The translations under genes and the position numbers were made by a program. Positions 7,082 to 14,941 of a stretch of DNA of 37,503 nt are shown here, in pieces (the first letter of the stretch is position 1; every line of letters begins with the position of its first letter). The DNA is from a virus. The stretch covers positions 1 to 37,503 of IMG/VR virus record IMGVR_UViG_3300021425_000083; one strand, 5' to 3'. The notes below the pieces were generated by a model. That model saw nothing but the letters and a program-made list of their open reading frames with translations. It was not told the origin of the DNA and did not search any database.

Positions 7082-7350
7082 TGTTAGAAACAGGAAAATA
7101 CATAATTAAAAATGTGTGGGTATTTTTAAGAGATGAAGTGCCACAGTTTTTATCAAACTGGAGAATGATACCAAGAGTGTTTATGCTATTGTATGGTGTT
7201 GCATTTTATGAAACAATGCAATGGTTTATGGCACTGGCTGAACCAAACAACGCACAGGCAGGTTTTGTATCTGTAGTAGTTGGTGCTGGTGCAGCTTGGT
7301 TTGGATTATATGTAAATGGTAAACCTAGTAAAATAGAAACAAAGAATTAA
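7081..7350 (+). CDS. Small two-helix membrane protein (89 aa), possibly holin-like
   Basis: The ATG overlaps the stop of the frameshift extension (TAATG), with a GAGGGAG ribosome binding site just upstream. Two hydrophobic stretches are visible, around residues 31-50 (PRVFMLLYGVAFYETMQWFM) and 62-77 (FVSVVVGAGAAWFGLY), with a short polar loop and a basic C-terminus (KPSKIETKN). This layout fits class II holins and other phage inner-membrane proteins. Its place between the tail chaperone and the tape-measure-like gene is unusual for a holin. The membrane protein call is secure; the holin call is only a possibility. Confidence 0.6.
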   Translation: MLETGKYIIKNVWVFLRDEVPQFLSNWRMIPRVFMLLYGVAFYETMQWFMALAEPNNAQAGFVSVVVGAGAAWFGLYVNGKPSKIETKN

Positions 7351-7353
7351 CAA

Positions 7354-9048
7354 ATGCAATCAAAAGTCTTTAAAAAAGGAAGTCCTGAAAATTTTAATAA
7401 GATTCTTAAAAGACAAAAAGAAGAAGAGTCTGATCCTAAGTTTGCTATATCTGATGCCTTGCAAGAATATCAATCACAGTTAGAGAAATCTGCTGGGTAT
7501 CAGAATCAAAGTAAATTAAATGATGCTAAAATAAGAACAGATATAGTCAACTATGTGATAAACTATGGTCCTGGTGATTTAGAAGGATTAAAAGGAATGG
7601 AGTTTGATGACGCAAAAACTCTACAAAAGACTATTGAAAAAGAAATAGGTGAATATGAAGGATTAAATAAAAAAGGCATTATTAGTGATGAGGAACTTAT
7701 ATTCATAAAAGAAACTGTAGGTAGAACAAATGAACAACTAAAAAAAGTTTTAGGACTAACCACAAAATTATCATTATCATTTAGAGATTTTAAAAAAGAA
7801 TTAAAACCTTTAAAATTAGCACAAAGAATAGGTCTTACAAATATACCAATCATTGGTAAAAGAATTGAAAGGGCGATTGAGTCTGATGAGCAGGCAGAAA
7901 GTAATGCATTATCTTTGAAAAGAAGATTAAGAACAAAAGAGGCTAAAGAGCAATTTAAAACTGGTGGACAAAGTACCGTACAAACACAATCAGAGCAAAG
8001 AGAAGAATTAGCAAAAGAGGCCACATCATCACTATTTACAGAAGCACCATCAATAAGTGCAAGAAGTGTATCAAAAGAAAATTTAGTAGAAGAAGAACGA
8101 GAATCTGATAAACAATTTGAAACATCATCAGGTTTGTTAGAAAAGATATTAATTGAATCTGAATTAACAAACGAATTATTAGGTGGTAAAAAACGTGGAG
8201 AGAGTGATGAGGGAGTTGGTTTTTTAGAAAAAGTTTTGGGCATAAAAATTCTTAAAGATATGTTTACAAAACCAGGGTTTGTACCAAACGCTGGTAAAGT
8301 AGCAACAGCATTGACAGGATTAACAGCAACAGGATTAGGTATAACTGTATTGTTTGGAGGTGCAGTAGGAACAGCAATAGGTAAACTTGTTAAATACTTT
8401 TTTGGTTCAAGGGACGACAATCCAAATGAAAGAGAGATAGAAAAAAAAGAAAGTGAATTTGGATATAATGATGAAACAAATATGGATTATGGATACCTTG
8501 CTGAAGATAAAAAAGAAGCAATTATAAAAGACGAATATACCAAATACAAAGGTGAATTAGGTGATATGTCGTTTGAAGAATTTAGAGATGCTAGAAAGAA
8601 TATTGGCATAGGAAAATATATAGAGGGAAGTAATCGAGCAGATAAAGGTAATGCAGAGTCAATGAAAAATATTGACAAGATAAAACTTTACAATGAAGAT
8701 CCTAATAAATTTAGTACAATGTATCCAAAGAAATCATTTTTTCAAAAAGTATCCGATGTTTTGTTTAGTGGAACAACTGAAGATTTAGAAAAAACGTATT
8801 CAGGTCAATCAGCTGCAATGGGATTAATGGACACTAACTTTATACCTTTACAAAAAAATGAAAAGGTAAATGAAATGAAAGTCAATCAACTAGAAAAATT
8901 AGAAGTACAAAATGGTGCAGGCACAAATGTTATCAATAATAGCGTTGTTAATGCTGACAATTCTACTAGTATGACTAATGATATGAACACATCTATAGGC
9001 ACAACAAACGCAGATAAAACAGTTGAGAAGTTTGCAAACTACTCATAA
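7354..9048 (+). CDS. 29: Probable tape measure/baseplate hub protein (gp29-like)
   Basis: The 564-residue length is close to T4 gp29 (590). The sequence is highly charged and helical in character. A single hydrophobic, glycine- and alanine-rich segment lies at about residues 315-345 (ALTGLTATGLGITVLFGGAV), a common feature of tape measure proteins that later contact the host membrane. Long Lys/Glu-rich stretches flank it, and the C-terminus is Asn/Thr-rich. It follows the chaperone with a frameshift and precedes gp48, which caps the tail tube baseplate in T4. I see no specific gp29 motif, so the assignment rests on length, composition and order. If correct, at about 1.5 angstrom per residue it would set a tail of T4-like length. 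Confidence 0.6.
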   Translation: MQSKVFKKGSPENFNKILKRQKEEESDPKFAISDALQEYQSQLEKSAGYQNQSKLNDAKIRTDIVNYVINYGPGDLEGLKGMEFDDAKTLQKTIEKEIGEYEGLNKKGIISDEELIFIKETVGRTNEQLKKVLGLTTKLSLSFRDFKKELKPLKLAQRIGLTNIPIIGKRIERAIESDEQAESNALSLKRRLRTKEAKEQFKTGGQSTVQTQSEQREELAKEATSSLFTEAPSISARSVSKENLVEEERESDKQFETSSGLLEKILIESELTNELLGGKKRGESDEGVGFLEKVLGIKILKDMFTKPGFVPNAGKVATALTGLTATGLGITVLFGGAVGTAIGKLVKYFFGSRDDNPNEREIEKKESEFGYNDETNMDYGYLAEDKKEAIIKDEYTKYKGELGDMSFEEFRDARKNIGIGKYIEGSNRADKGNAESMKNIDKIKLYNEDPNKFSTMYPKKSFFQKVSDVLFSGTTEDLEKTYSGQSAAMGLMDTNFIPLQKNEKVNEMKVNQLEKLEVQNGAGTNVINNSVVNADNSTSMTNDMNTSIGTTNADKTVEKFANYS

Positions 9049-9051
9049 ATA
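9044..9051 (+). promoter_or_regulatory. Late-type promoter octamer, start placed on ATG of gp48
   Basis: CATAAATA overlaps the stop region of the tape-measure-like gene and ends 5 bases before the gp48 ATG at 9057. The predicted start is the A of that ATG, and no Shine-Dalgarno sequence is present. Confidence 0.68.
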
Positions 9052-9056
9052 TTAAT

Positions 9057-10166
9057 ATGTCAAAACCTTTTAAACTTATAACAAATGTAGTAAATGGATT
9101 ATTTAAAAAACAATCCTCTGGACTAACAGGTGGTACTGTAGCAAATTTTAATACTATTGCTAGTAAAAAGGGAATTATAAATTACAATCCAACAAACGCT
9201 GATTATTCATCTCCTCATAGAGTAGAAAGTAATAACTTTTACGTGTACCCTATAGACAAACAAGATCAGGAACATTATATTTTATTTGATATAATTGAAA
9301 GACAGGCTGGAGATGCAACACCTAAAATTGGTGGTAATAGACAAGCAACTAAAAGAGCAGATAACCTTGATCAAGTTGTATATGGTGCAAATAGATTTTT
9401 TAGTGAGAGTTTTGTTAAAGGTGGTGATTTTGATATAACAGGAAGTGCAGGATCAAAAAGAGTAATAAAGGATACTATAGCAATATATATGCCTCAAACA
9501 ATAAAATTTCAATATGCAGCTGGTTATGGTGCAGCTGAAGTTGGAGTTGGATTTGCAGCATTTGAAGCATTAAAAAAATCAATAACTAAAGGTAATGTTG
9601 CAGAAAACTTTAAAGGTTTAGGGCAACAATCAATTAATTTGTTAAGAGATGGGTTTGCTTTTTTATCAGCTGGTGTAGGTGCAGGACTAGGTGCAGCCGC
9701 ACAAAGAAAAACAGGTTTAAGTGTAGCAGCAATGCAAGAAATGATTTTTGAAGGTATAGATTATAGAACATTTAGTTTTACATTTAAATTTACACCAAGA
9801 AGTAGAAAAGAATCTGATGTTGTAAATAATATGTTACACACAATCAAAGAGTCTATGTTACCTGAAAAATTTGGTGGTGGTAAATCAATTGCTGCTTATA
9901 AAGTACCACATGAATTTGTAATAAGATTTATGAAAGGTACACAAATTAACGCATTTTTAGATCCAATAGGATTATGTGCTTGTACTGGCGTTGATATAGA
10001 TTATGGGTCTGATAAGTTTTCAACTCATGCGGCTGGTGATCCAGTGTCAATTGACGCTACGTTAACATTTAAAGAATTAGAACTTGTAGAAAGAACAAGA
10101 TATAACGAGTTACGAGATAGTGCTCGAGGTGGTGGTATGATACCAGATAGAGGTAGAAATAGATAA
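9057..10166 (+). CDS. 48: gp48-like baseplate tail tube cap
   Basis: The 369-residue length matches T4 gp48 (364). Conserved-looking parts include AIYMPQTIKFQYAAGYGAAE, TFSFTFKFTPRSRKESDVV (T4 has VFTWDLTPRSTEDL at the equivalent place) and a C-terminal VDIDYGSDKFSTHAAGDPVS region leading into LTFKELELVERTRY (T4 ends LEITMREIITLNRASLY). In T4, gp48 sits on the hub and, with gp54, nucleates tube polymerisation. The gene ends by overlapping gp53 (TAATG). Translation appears to start without a Shine-Dalgarno sequence, directly behind a late-type octamer. Confidence 0.82.
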   Translation: MSKPFKLITNVVNGLFKKQSSGLTGGTVANFNTIASKKGIINYNPTNADYSSPHRVESNNFYVYPIDKQDQEHYILFDIIERQAGDATPKIGGNRQATKRADNLDQVVYGANRFFSESFVKGGDFDITGSAGSKRVIKDTIAIYMPQTIKFQYAAGYGAAEVGVGFAAFEALKKSITKGNVAENFKGLGQQSINLLRDGFAFLSAGVGAGLGAAAQRKTGLSVAAMQEMIFEGIDYRTFSFTFKFTPRSRKESDVVNNMLHTIKESMLPEKFGGGKSIAAYKVPHEFVIRFMKGTQINAFLDPIGLCACTGVDIDYGSDKFSTHAAGDPVSIDATLTFKELELVERTRYNELRDSARGGGMIPDRGRNR

Positions 10167-10696
10167 TGCCTTCTTATTTTAATCAATTTCCTAAAATATA
10201 CTATGATGCTGTTGGTGACGGTAATTATAAATTAGTTACAAATTTATTAAGACGAGTACAAGTTAAAGAAGGATTAAAAGAAAGTGGTGCATTATTTGAT
10301 TTATATGATATAGAAGGTGCAGACACACCTGAGTCAGTTGCTGAACGATTTTATGGTGATCAGCAATACTATTGGATAATATTATTGTTTAACAATATTA
10401 AAGACCGATATTATGATTGGCCGTTGAGTCAAACACAATTTGAAACCTATGTAAACGACAAATATGACAATGTAAATGCTATTCATCATTATGAAATAGT
10501 ACAAGAAAGTGGTTCAACAACATCTTTTGATGATTCTCATAAAATACAAGTAAACAGCACAACACCAGGTGCAACAGCAATTACTAATTATGATTATGAG
10601 ATGAAATTACAACACAAAAAAGGAAGAATTAAATTAGTTAAACCTGAATTTATAGAATTAATTGTTGAAGAATTTAAAGCATTGATCGGAGGATAG
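10166..10696 (+). CDS. 53: gp53 baseplate wedge protein
   Basis: The 176-residue protein begins MPSYFNQFPKIYYD, the typical opening of the gp53 family in marine T4-like phages. It continues with DTPESVAERFYGDQQYYWII and NIKDRYYDWPLSQTQFETYV, a LysM-like segment known in gp53. T4 gp53 is 196 residues; it clamps wedges together around the hub. The start codon overlaps the gp48 stop, with little Shine-Dalgarno sequence, so it is probably translationally coupled. Confidence 0.9.
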   Translation: MPSYFNQFPKIYYDAVGDGNYKLVTNLLRRVQVKEGLKESGALFDLYDIEGADTPESVAERFYGDQQYYWIILLFNNIKDRYYDWPLSQTQFETYVNDKYDNVNAIHHYEIVQESGSTTSFDDSHKIQVNSTTPGATAITNYDYEMKLQHKKGRIKLVKPEFIELIVEEFKALIGG

Positions 10697-10697
10697 T

Positions 10698-12680
10698 ATG
10701 TCACAAAGTGAGCCAAAGTATGGTGACTTGTTTAATAGATACCCAGGTGATTTTCGTGCATCGGATATAGTTTTATATAGTTACAGCGGTGCAGCGTTAG
10801 ACATATCAGGCCTTAGTGCTGTCATTAATATTTACCAAGATTTAGATTCACCTTTTATATCAGGCAACATATTGTTTTTTGATAATGCAGCCGTGTCTAG
10901 TAGATTGCCTATTATTGGTAATGAGTTTTTAGAATTTAAAATGAGAAACCCAATAGATGGTGGTGGAGATGAAGAAATTAATGCTACCAATCATAGATTT
11001 CAAGTTTACGAAAAAAAATCAGTCACAACGACACAAAACACACAAGCAGTTGTCTTATCATTTACATCAATCGAGTCAATACGTAATGAACGATTAAGAG
11101 TATCTAAATCACTTTCAGGTTCATATGCTGAAATGGTTAATACACTTGTAAAAGATGATAAAGAATTAATTAATTCTAAAAAAGATTTGTTTATTGATCC
11201 AACATTAGGTAATTACACATATACGTTTCCAAATGTAAGACCTATTGAAGGCGTACAAATGATAAAATATCTTTCCGAACCTATAAATTTTAAAACACCA
11301 CATTATCATTTTTTTGAAAACAATCGAGGTTTTCATTTTAGAACATTAGAAAGTTTGTATAGAGAAAGTAGTGATAGTGCTAACAACAGAAAATTTGTTG
11401 CCTTTATAGATTTACTATCAGCATTTAATCGTAACTTTGGAACACCTGATACAGAAACAGAATCGCCTGTTACAAAGGCATATTCATTTAAATTTAATAA
11501 TTCATACAACACATTACTCAACACAAGAGGTGGTTTGTTTGGTAGTACAATGTACTCACACGATTTAATTGATAAGAAATTTACAAAGACTAAATTATCA
11601 TACACAAGTTATTATGAGCAAGCACTTCACATAGACGCACCATCTGGTGCTGGTAATAAGTATCAAGGTATAATGCCACCAGGTCCTGCTGACTTTGATG
11701 ATGATTATACCGTAAATGATAAATCATATGGATCAAAAAACAAAGATCAAATTGACCGACTAAACAAATCAAAATTAACTAAATCATCTAACGCAGATAA
11801 TCGTAGATATATGGATGACTATTACAGCCGTGTATTTGTATCACCTGCTACAAGATGGAATCATATACGAAATAGTGAAGGTAATGCCAATGATCCTAGA
11901 TTAGAACAAAAACAAGGTCTATCAGAAGCATCACGTGATTACTTCTCAATGGACATAGACATACCTGGTAACTTTACACTTAACGTAGGTGATCTGGTAT
12001 GGTGTGAAGTACCATCATACAATGCCGCTGAATCGACAAATGATCATAGGGTAATGCGAAATGATGTAATTGATCAACTATTAACAGGTCGTTATTTAAT
12101 TAAATCACTTCATCATCAAGTAGATTTAATATCACAAAAACACGTTACAGCCATTACCGTAGTAAGAAATGTATTTGCAAGTGATTTACCAAATGCTGAT
12201 ACATTTAAGGAAAATGCACACTTTAGAAGTCAACCTGTAGATGTCATAGGTTCAGGTATTGATATTGCAACACTTAAACCGTTTAATATACACAAAGACC
12301 TTAAAATACCGTCACCACAGATAAGTACTGTAGAAGACATTGCTAAAGCACTTAATGTAGATTTGAGTAGTACAGACTTAAATGTCAAGGATGCCGCTAA
12401 TAAGGCGGTTAATAACGTGCTAAACAGTACATCCAATAGGGTATTACAAAACAAATATCTTGCAAATATCAATAGTGCCATATTAACAAGAAAATCAGTA
12501 GTAGAGAAGATTGCAGAAAAAGCCAAGTTAATCTTTGGCGGTCTTAAATTACCTACAACATCTAATCCAATGGGTAGAGATAGGGTGTTAAACAATAACT
12601 TTGTATCTAAAGCAATAGTTAACTTTAAAAACTCAAGTTTTGGCAAGGGTGTTTCAAGTTTCTTTAAGGGGTTCTTTTAA
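10698..12680 (+). CDS. 27: Large gp27-like baseplate hub protein (660 aa)
   Basis: A GGAGGA ribosome binding site lies 7 bases before the ATG, one base after gp53. The protein starts with beta-rich segments (DIVLYSYSGAALDISGLSAV, then YQDLDSPFISGNILFFD) typical of gp27-type hub domains. It contains VWCEVPSYNA and RYLIKSLHHQVDLISQKHVT, close to the end of the hub fold. About 160 further residues with low-complexity Asn/Ser/Lys character follow, ending FKNSSFGKGVSSFFKGFF. T4 gp27 is 391 residues, so this is a much longer form. The family is inferred from the beta pattern and from its position beside the gp5-like spike gene, its expected partner. Confidence 0.72.
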   Translation: MSQSEPKYGDLFNRYPGDFRASDIVLYSYSGAALDISGLSAVINIYQDLDSPFISGNILFFDNAAVSSRLPIIGNEFLEFKMRNPIDGGGDEEINATNHRFQVYEKKSVTTTQNTQAVVLSFTSIESIRNERLRVSKSLSGSYAEMVNTLVKDDKELINSKKDLFIDPTLGNYTYTFPNVRPIEGVQMIKYLSEPINFKTPHYHFFENNRGFHFRTLESLYRESSDSANNRKFVAFIDLLSAFNRNFGTPDTETESPVTKAYSFKFNNSYNTLLNTRGGLFGSTMYSHDLIDKKFTKTKLSYTSYYEQALHIDAPSGAGNKYQGIMPPGPADFDDDYTVNDKSYGSKNKDQIDRLNKSKLTKSSNADNRRYMDDYYSRVFVSPATRWNHIRNSEGNANDPRLEQKQGLSEASRDYFSMDIDIPGNFTLNVGDLVWCEVPSYNAAESTNDHRVMRNDVIDQLLTGRYLIKSLHHQVDLISQKHVTAITVVRNVFASDLPNADTFKENAHFRSQPVDVIGSGIDIATLKPFNIHKDLKIPSPQISTVEDIAKALNVDLSSTDLNVKDAANKAVNNVLNSTSNRVLQNKYLANINSAILTRKSVVEKIAEKAKLIFGGLKLPTTSNPMGRDRVLNNNFVSKAIVNFKNSSFGKGVSSFFKGFF

Positions 12681-12976
12681 TGAACAAAACATTGAGCATC
12701 CTCAAAGTTTATTGCGAGTTTGAAAAAATTTTCCATAAGGGTATGGCCATAAGTAAGGACACAATAGAGCCAATGTACAGACAATGTAAAAACACTCTCA
12801 TAAATATATTATCAAAGAATATCAATGATAATTTGAGCCATATGATAGAAGAAGATACATTTATTAACGAAGGAACATTCCAAGAATACGATTATAACAA
12901 TGAAGATAAGGAATGTGAATGGAAACAGTTTTATAGAGAACTACATAGTAGAAGACAACAACAAGGCCTAGTTTAG
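12680..12976 (+). CDS. Small unknown protein (98 aa) between hub and spike genes
   Basis: The ATG overlaps the hub gene stop (TAATG), and AAGGGG lies upstream. The protein is hydrophilic and mostly helical in character (TLSILKVYCEFEKIFHKGM), with an acidic middle and a basic Gln-rich end. No family was recognised. Its coupling to the hub gene suggests a role in tail assembly, for example as a chaperone of the hub or spike, but this is inference. Confidence 0.7.
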   Translation: MNKTLSILKVYCEFEKIFHKGMAISKDTIEPMYRQCKNTLINILSKNINDNLSHMIEEDTFINEGTFQEYDYNNEDKECEWKQFYRELHSRRQQQGLV

Positions 12977-13071
12977 TGCTTCGCACCGCGGATGCCTACG
13001 CAAAGCATTTAAATACGGCAAAATATAAGGAGGTGACCGCTTTAAATACGGTCATTTATGGGAATTTTTAA
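12977..13071 (+). promoter_or_regulatory. Structured leader of the gp5-like spike gene
   Basis: This 95-base gap is unusually G+C-rich at its start and contains several elements. A strong Shine-Dalgarno sequence TAAGGAGGTGA lies at 13026-13036, but the ATG (13072) is about 35 bases further on. Between them GACCG (13035-13039) and CGGTC (13049-13053) form a hairpin that would pull the two closer. An 11-base direct repeat TTTAAATACGG occurs at 13008-13018 and 13041-13051; it is also a weak late-promoter-like TTTAAATA. A 5-codon mini-ORF (ATG 13058) stops at a TGA overlapping the gp5 ATG. Translational coupling or a folded ribosome binding site, as described for some T4 genes, is plausible. Confidence 0.5.
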
Positions 13072-14193
13072 ATGAGTACTACAGATTTTATGGGCAAAGA
13101 CGGCTTCATCTGGTTTGCAGGTGTAGTAGAGGACAGACAAGACCCACTTAAATTGGGCCGTGTTCGTGTTCGTTGTTTAGGTTATCATACAGAAGATAAG
13201 AACGTATTACCTACGGCCGATCTACCTTGGGCACATCCTTTATTACCTATTACTTCATCTGGTGTATCTGGTATAGGCCAGACGCCATTAGGTCTGCTCG
13301 AAGGTTCGTGGGTGATTGGTTTCTTCCGTGATGCAGATACAAAACAAGACGCAGTAATCCTTGGTGCATTGCCAGGCAAACCTACTACATCAGGTGCATT
13401 TAATGCCGCAGAAGGATTAGGTTTCTCAGATCCAAATGGAGTATACCCTAGAGCGCAGGCAGAGGGTAGTACGGCTGCTCAGCATGATGTCAATAGACTA
13501 GCACGGAATGACACAGATGATTCTTCTATTACACTTGAAGCAAGAAAGGCCTTACGTGCCGCAAATTATACAAACATACCAACGGCCACTATACAGGCCG
13601 TATTTGATACTGCTTCTGAAGGTGATGTATGGTCCCTACCTGAAAACACTTACGCCGCAGAATATCCTTACAATCACGTATATGAAACAGAAAGCGGCCA
13701 TCTATTAGAATTTGATGATACACCAGACAAAGAGCGTATTCTACAATATCACCATAGTGGTACAGAAACAGAAATTACGGCCGCAGGAACAAAAAATGAA
13801 ATAAACAAAGACTCAACCTATACGATAACCGAAAAGAATAACAAGGTCTACATTAAGGGCGACTCAGATATTACCTTAGGTGGCCGTCATAAAGTAATCA
13901 TAAACGCAGACGGCCAAACAGGCAATAACTATGATATACAAATCGGACCTAATGCAAATGTCAATATACAAGTAGAAGGTGGTAATGTCAATGTATCTGC
14001 CTTTACATCTCAAAGCGGCCCTAATTCAGTAGGTGGTGATATTAATCTATTTGCAGGTAAAGACATTACCATGGCCGCTACAGGCCAGTTAACCATTAGT
14101 GCCAATAAAATCATAGAATCTTCACAAACAACAACCACAAGAAGTGCTCAAGGAGAGTATCACACATACGGTAACCCAATTGACCATAATTAA
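13072..14193 (+). CDS. 5: gp5-like baseplate hub spike protein without lysozyme domain
   Basis: Residues about 12-100 form the gp5/VgrG-type OB-fold (FIWFAGVVEDRQDPLKLGRV, RVRCLG, LPWAHPLLPI, GSWVIGFFRD, AVILGALPG). The middle part to about residue 200 lacks the T4 lysozyme domain; no lysozyme Glu-Asp-Thr type motif is visible. From about residue 240 it becomes a repetitive beta-helix (DITLGGRHKVIINADG, then NANVNIQVEGGNVNVSA, GGDINLFAGKDITMAATGQL), the membrane-piercing needle. T4 gp5 is 575 residues, so this 373-residue form fits loss of the enzyme domain. Base composition is higher in G+C than in neighbouring genes, with frequent GGCC. The PAAR tip that should cap this needle is encoded about 10 kb downstream. 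Confidence 0.87.
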   Translation: MSTTDFMGKDGFIWFAGVVEDRQDPLKLGRVRVRCLGYHTEDKNVLPTADLPWAHPLLPITSSGVSGIGQTPLGLLEGSWVIGFFRDADTKQDAVILGALPGKPTTSGAFNAAEGLGFSDPNGVYPRAQAEGSTAAQHDVNRLARNDTDDSSITLEARKALRAANYTNIPTATIQAVFDTASEGDVWSLPENTYAAEYPYNHVYETESGHLLEFDDTPDKERILQYHHSGTETEITAAGTKNEINKDSTYTITEKNNKVYIKGDSDITLGGRHKVIINADGQTGNNYDIQIGPNANVNIQVEGGNVNVSAFTSQSGPNSVGGDINLFAGKDITMAATGQLTISANKIIESSQTTTTRSAQGEYHTYGNPIDHN

Positions 14194-14245
14194 ACACTAT
14201 TAGAACTGGCTGGGCTTTCTAATCTATAAAAGTAGTAAGTAACAT

Positions 14246-14443
14246 ATGAATATATCGAAGCGGCAAACTTCAGGCAAAACCTTAGCCCTATATACAGGAA
14301 TTTTTTTCGTGCTATTTTTTGTGTTATTAGTCGGCTGTGTCAAAGTGTCGGTATCTTGTAAAGTAGATACAGTAGATGAAATCGCATCCGCGGTCGAAGA
14401 CTGTAAAGAGAACCCTACTATGGGGATTAAGGGAGAGTTTTAG
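14246..14443 (+). CDS. Small putative lipoprotein (65 aa)
   Basis: The N-terminus has a basic start (NISKRQTSGK), a strongly hydrophobic stretch (LYTGIFFVLFFVLLVG) and a cysteine at about residue 31 in an LVGC lipobox-like context. The mature part would be about 35 residues, with one more cysteine and an acidic end. This is the layout of small phage lipoproteins such as outer spanins or immunity-type lipoproteins, though it could instead be a one-helix membrane protein. The next tiny gene begins directly after its TAG. It opens the accessory region that follows the spike gene. A lysis role is possible but unproved. Confidence 0.55.
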   Translation: MNISKRQTSGKTLALYTGIFFVLFFVLLVGCVKVSVSCKVDTVDEIASAVEDCKENPTMGIKGEF

Positions 14444-14539
14444 ATGTTTAAATTTACACTTGGCTTATTATACTACTCTACATTGTTTGTATGTATTATA
14501 TTGATACTAAAAGAATTTACATTATACATAGGGATATAA
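14444..14539 (+). CDS. Tiny hydrophobic peptide (31 aa)
   Basis: ATG follows the previous TAG without a gap, with GGGAGAG about 7 bases upstream. The peptide is almost entirely hydrophobic (FKFTLGLLYYSTLFVCIILI, then LKEFTLYIGI) and would form one membrane helix. It is close to the limit for a credible gene; the juxtaposed start and ribosome binding site support it. Confidence 0.45.
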   Translation: MFKFTLGLLYYSTLFVCIILILKEFTLYIGI

Positions 14540-14575
14540 ACTTTTATACATAGTTATGTTGAAACCAAAAGAACC

Positions 14576-14884
14576 ATGCTAGAGCTAACAGATAACGCAA
14601 TAAAGAGATTAACTTACATAGCCAATAAGGCAGGCACTCGTTATGTGAGATTAGATATTAAGGGTGGTGGATGTGCAGGCTTTGAATATAAGTGGTCTAC
14701 TACAGATATAAGGGAAGATACGGATTGTTTATTAGGTAACGTATTAGTGGCCAGTTTAGAGTTAGAATTGTACTTATTAGGAACTACGTTAGATTGGGTA
14801 GAAGGTGAGTTTAATAGCGAATTTAAGATAACGAATCCTAATAGTAAAAGCAGTTGTGGCTGTGGTGAAAGTTTTAGCGTCTAA
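14576..14884 (+). CDS. A-type iron-sulfur cluster carrier (IscA/HesB/ErpA family)
   Basis: The 102-residue length and fold match A-type carriers. The three cluster-ligand cysteines are C33 (in GGGCAGFEYKW) and C94 and C96 (in SSCGCGESF), the family signature. These proteins receive [2Fe-2S] or [4Fe-4S] clusters and pass them to target enzymes in the cytoplasm. Relatives occur as auxiliary genes in marine T4-like phages. In this window two radical SAM genes and a SPASM-type gene downstream all need Fe-S clusters, so a supporting role is reasonable but inferred. The Shine-Dalgarno sequence is weak. An upstream ATG (14556) is out of frame and quickly stopped. Confidence 0.9.
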   Translation: MLELTDNAIKRLTYIANKAGTRYVRLDIKGGGCAGFEYKWSTTDIREDTDCLLGNVLVASLELELYLLGTTLDWVEGEFNSEFKITNPNSKSSCGCGESFSV

Positions 14885-14902
14885 AAATTTTTCGCTTACT
14901 GT

Positions 14903-14910
14903 GATAAATA
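14903..14910 (+). promoter_or_regulatory. Late-type promoter octamer before the sulfotransferase-like gene
   Basis: GATAAATA is followed after 5 bases by an ATG (14916), the same spacing as at other sites. That ATG opens only an 18-codon frame (to 14972) that is out of phase with the sulfotransferase-like gene. Confidence 0.55.
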
Positions 14911-14941
14911 CTCTAATGTTAACTTGTGCGGAATTGACTAT

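Noticed and set aside
7563-8420. Long minus-strand ORF (285 codons)
   Set aside because: It lies wholly inside the tape-measure-like gene, is Ser/Phe/Leu-rich in the manner of antisense translation of Lys/Glu-rich codons, and has no promoter or ribosome binding site.
12230-12646. Minus-strand ORF inside the hub gene
   Set aside because: It overlaps the well-supported gp27-like gene, with no independent evidence.
14200-14222. TTAGAA/TTCTAA inverted repeat as a terminator after the spike gene
   Set aside because: Only six mostly A-T pairs with an 11-base loop and no T-run; too weak to call.
14924-14941. TTG start for the sulfotransferase-like protein
   Set aside because: It adds six residues without a better ribosome binding site or homology support.
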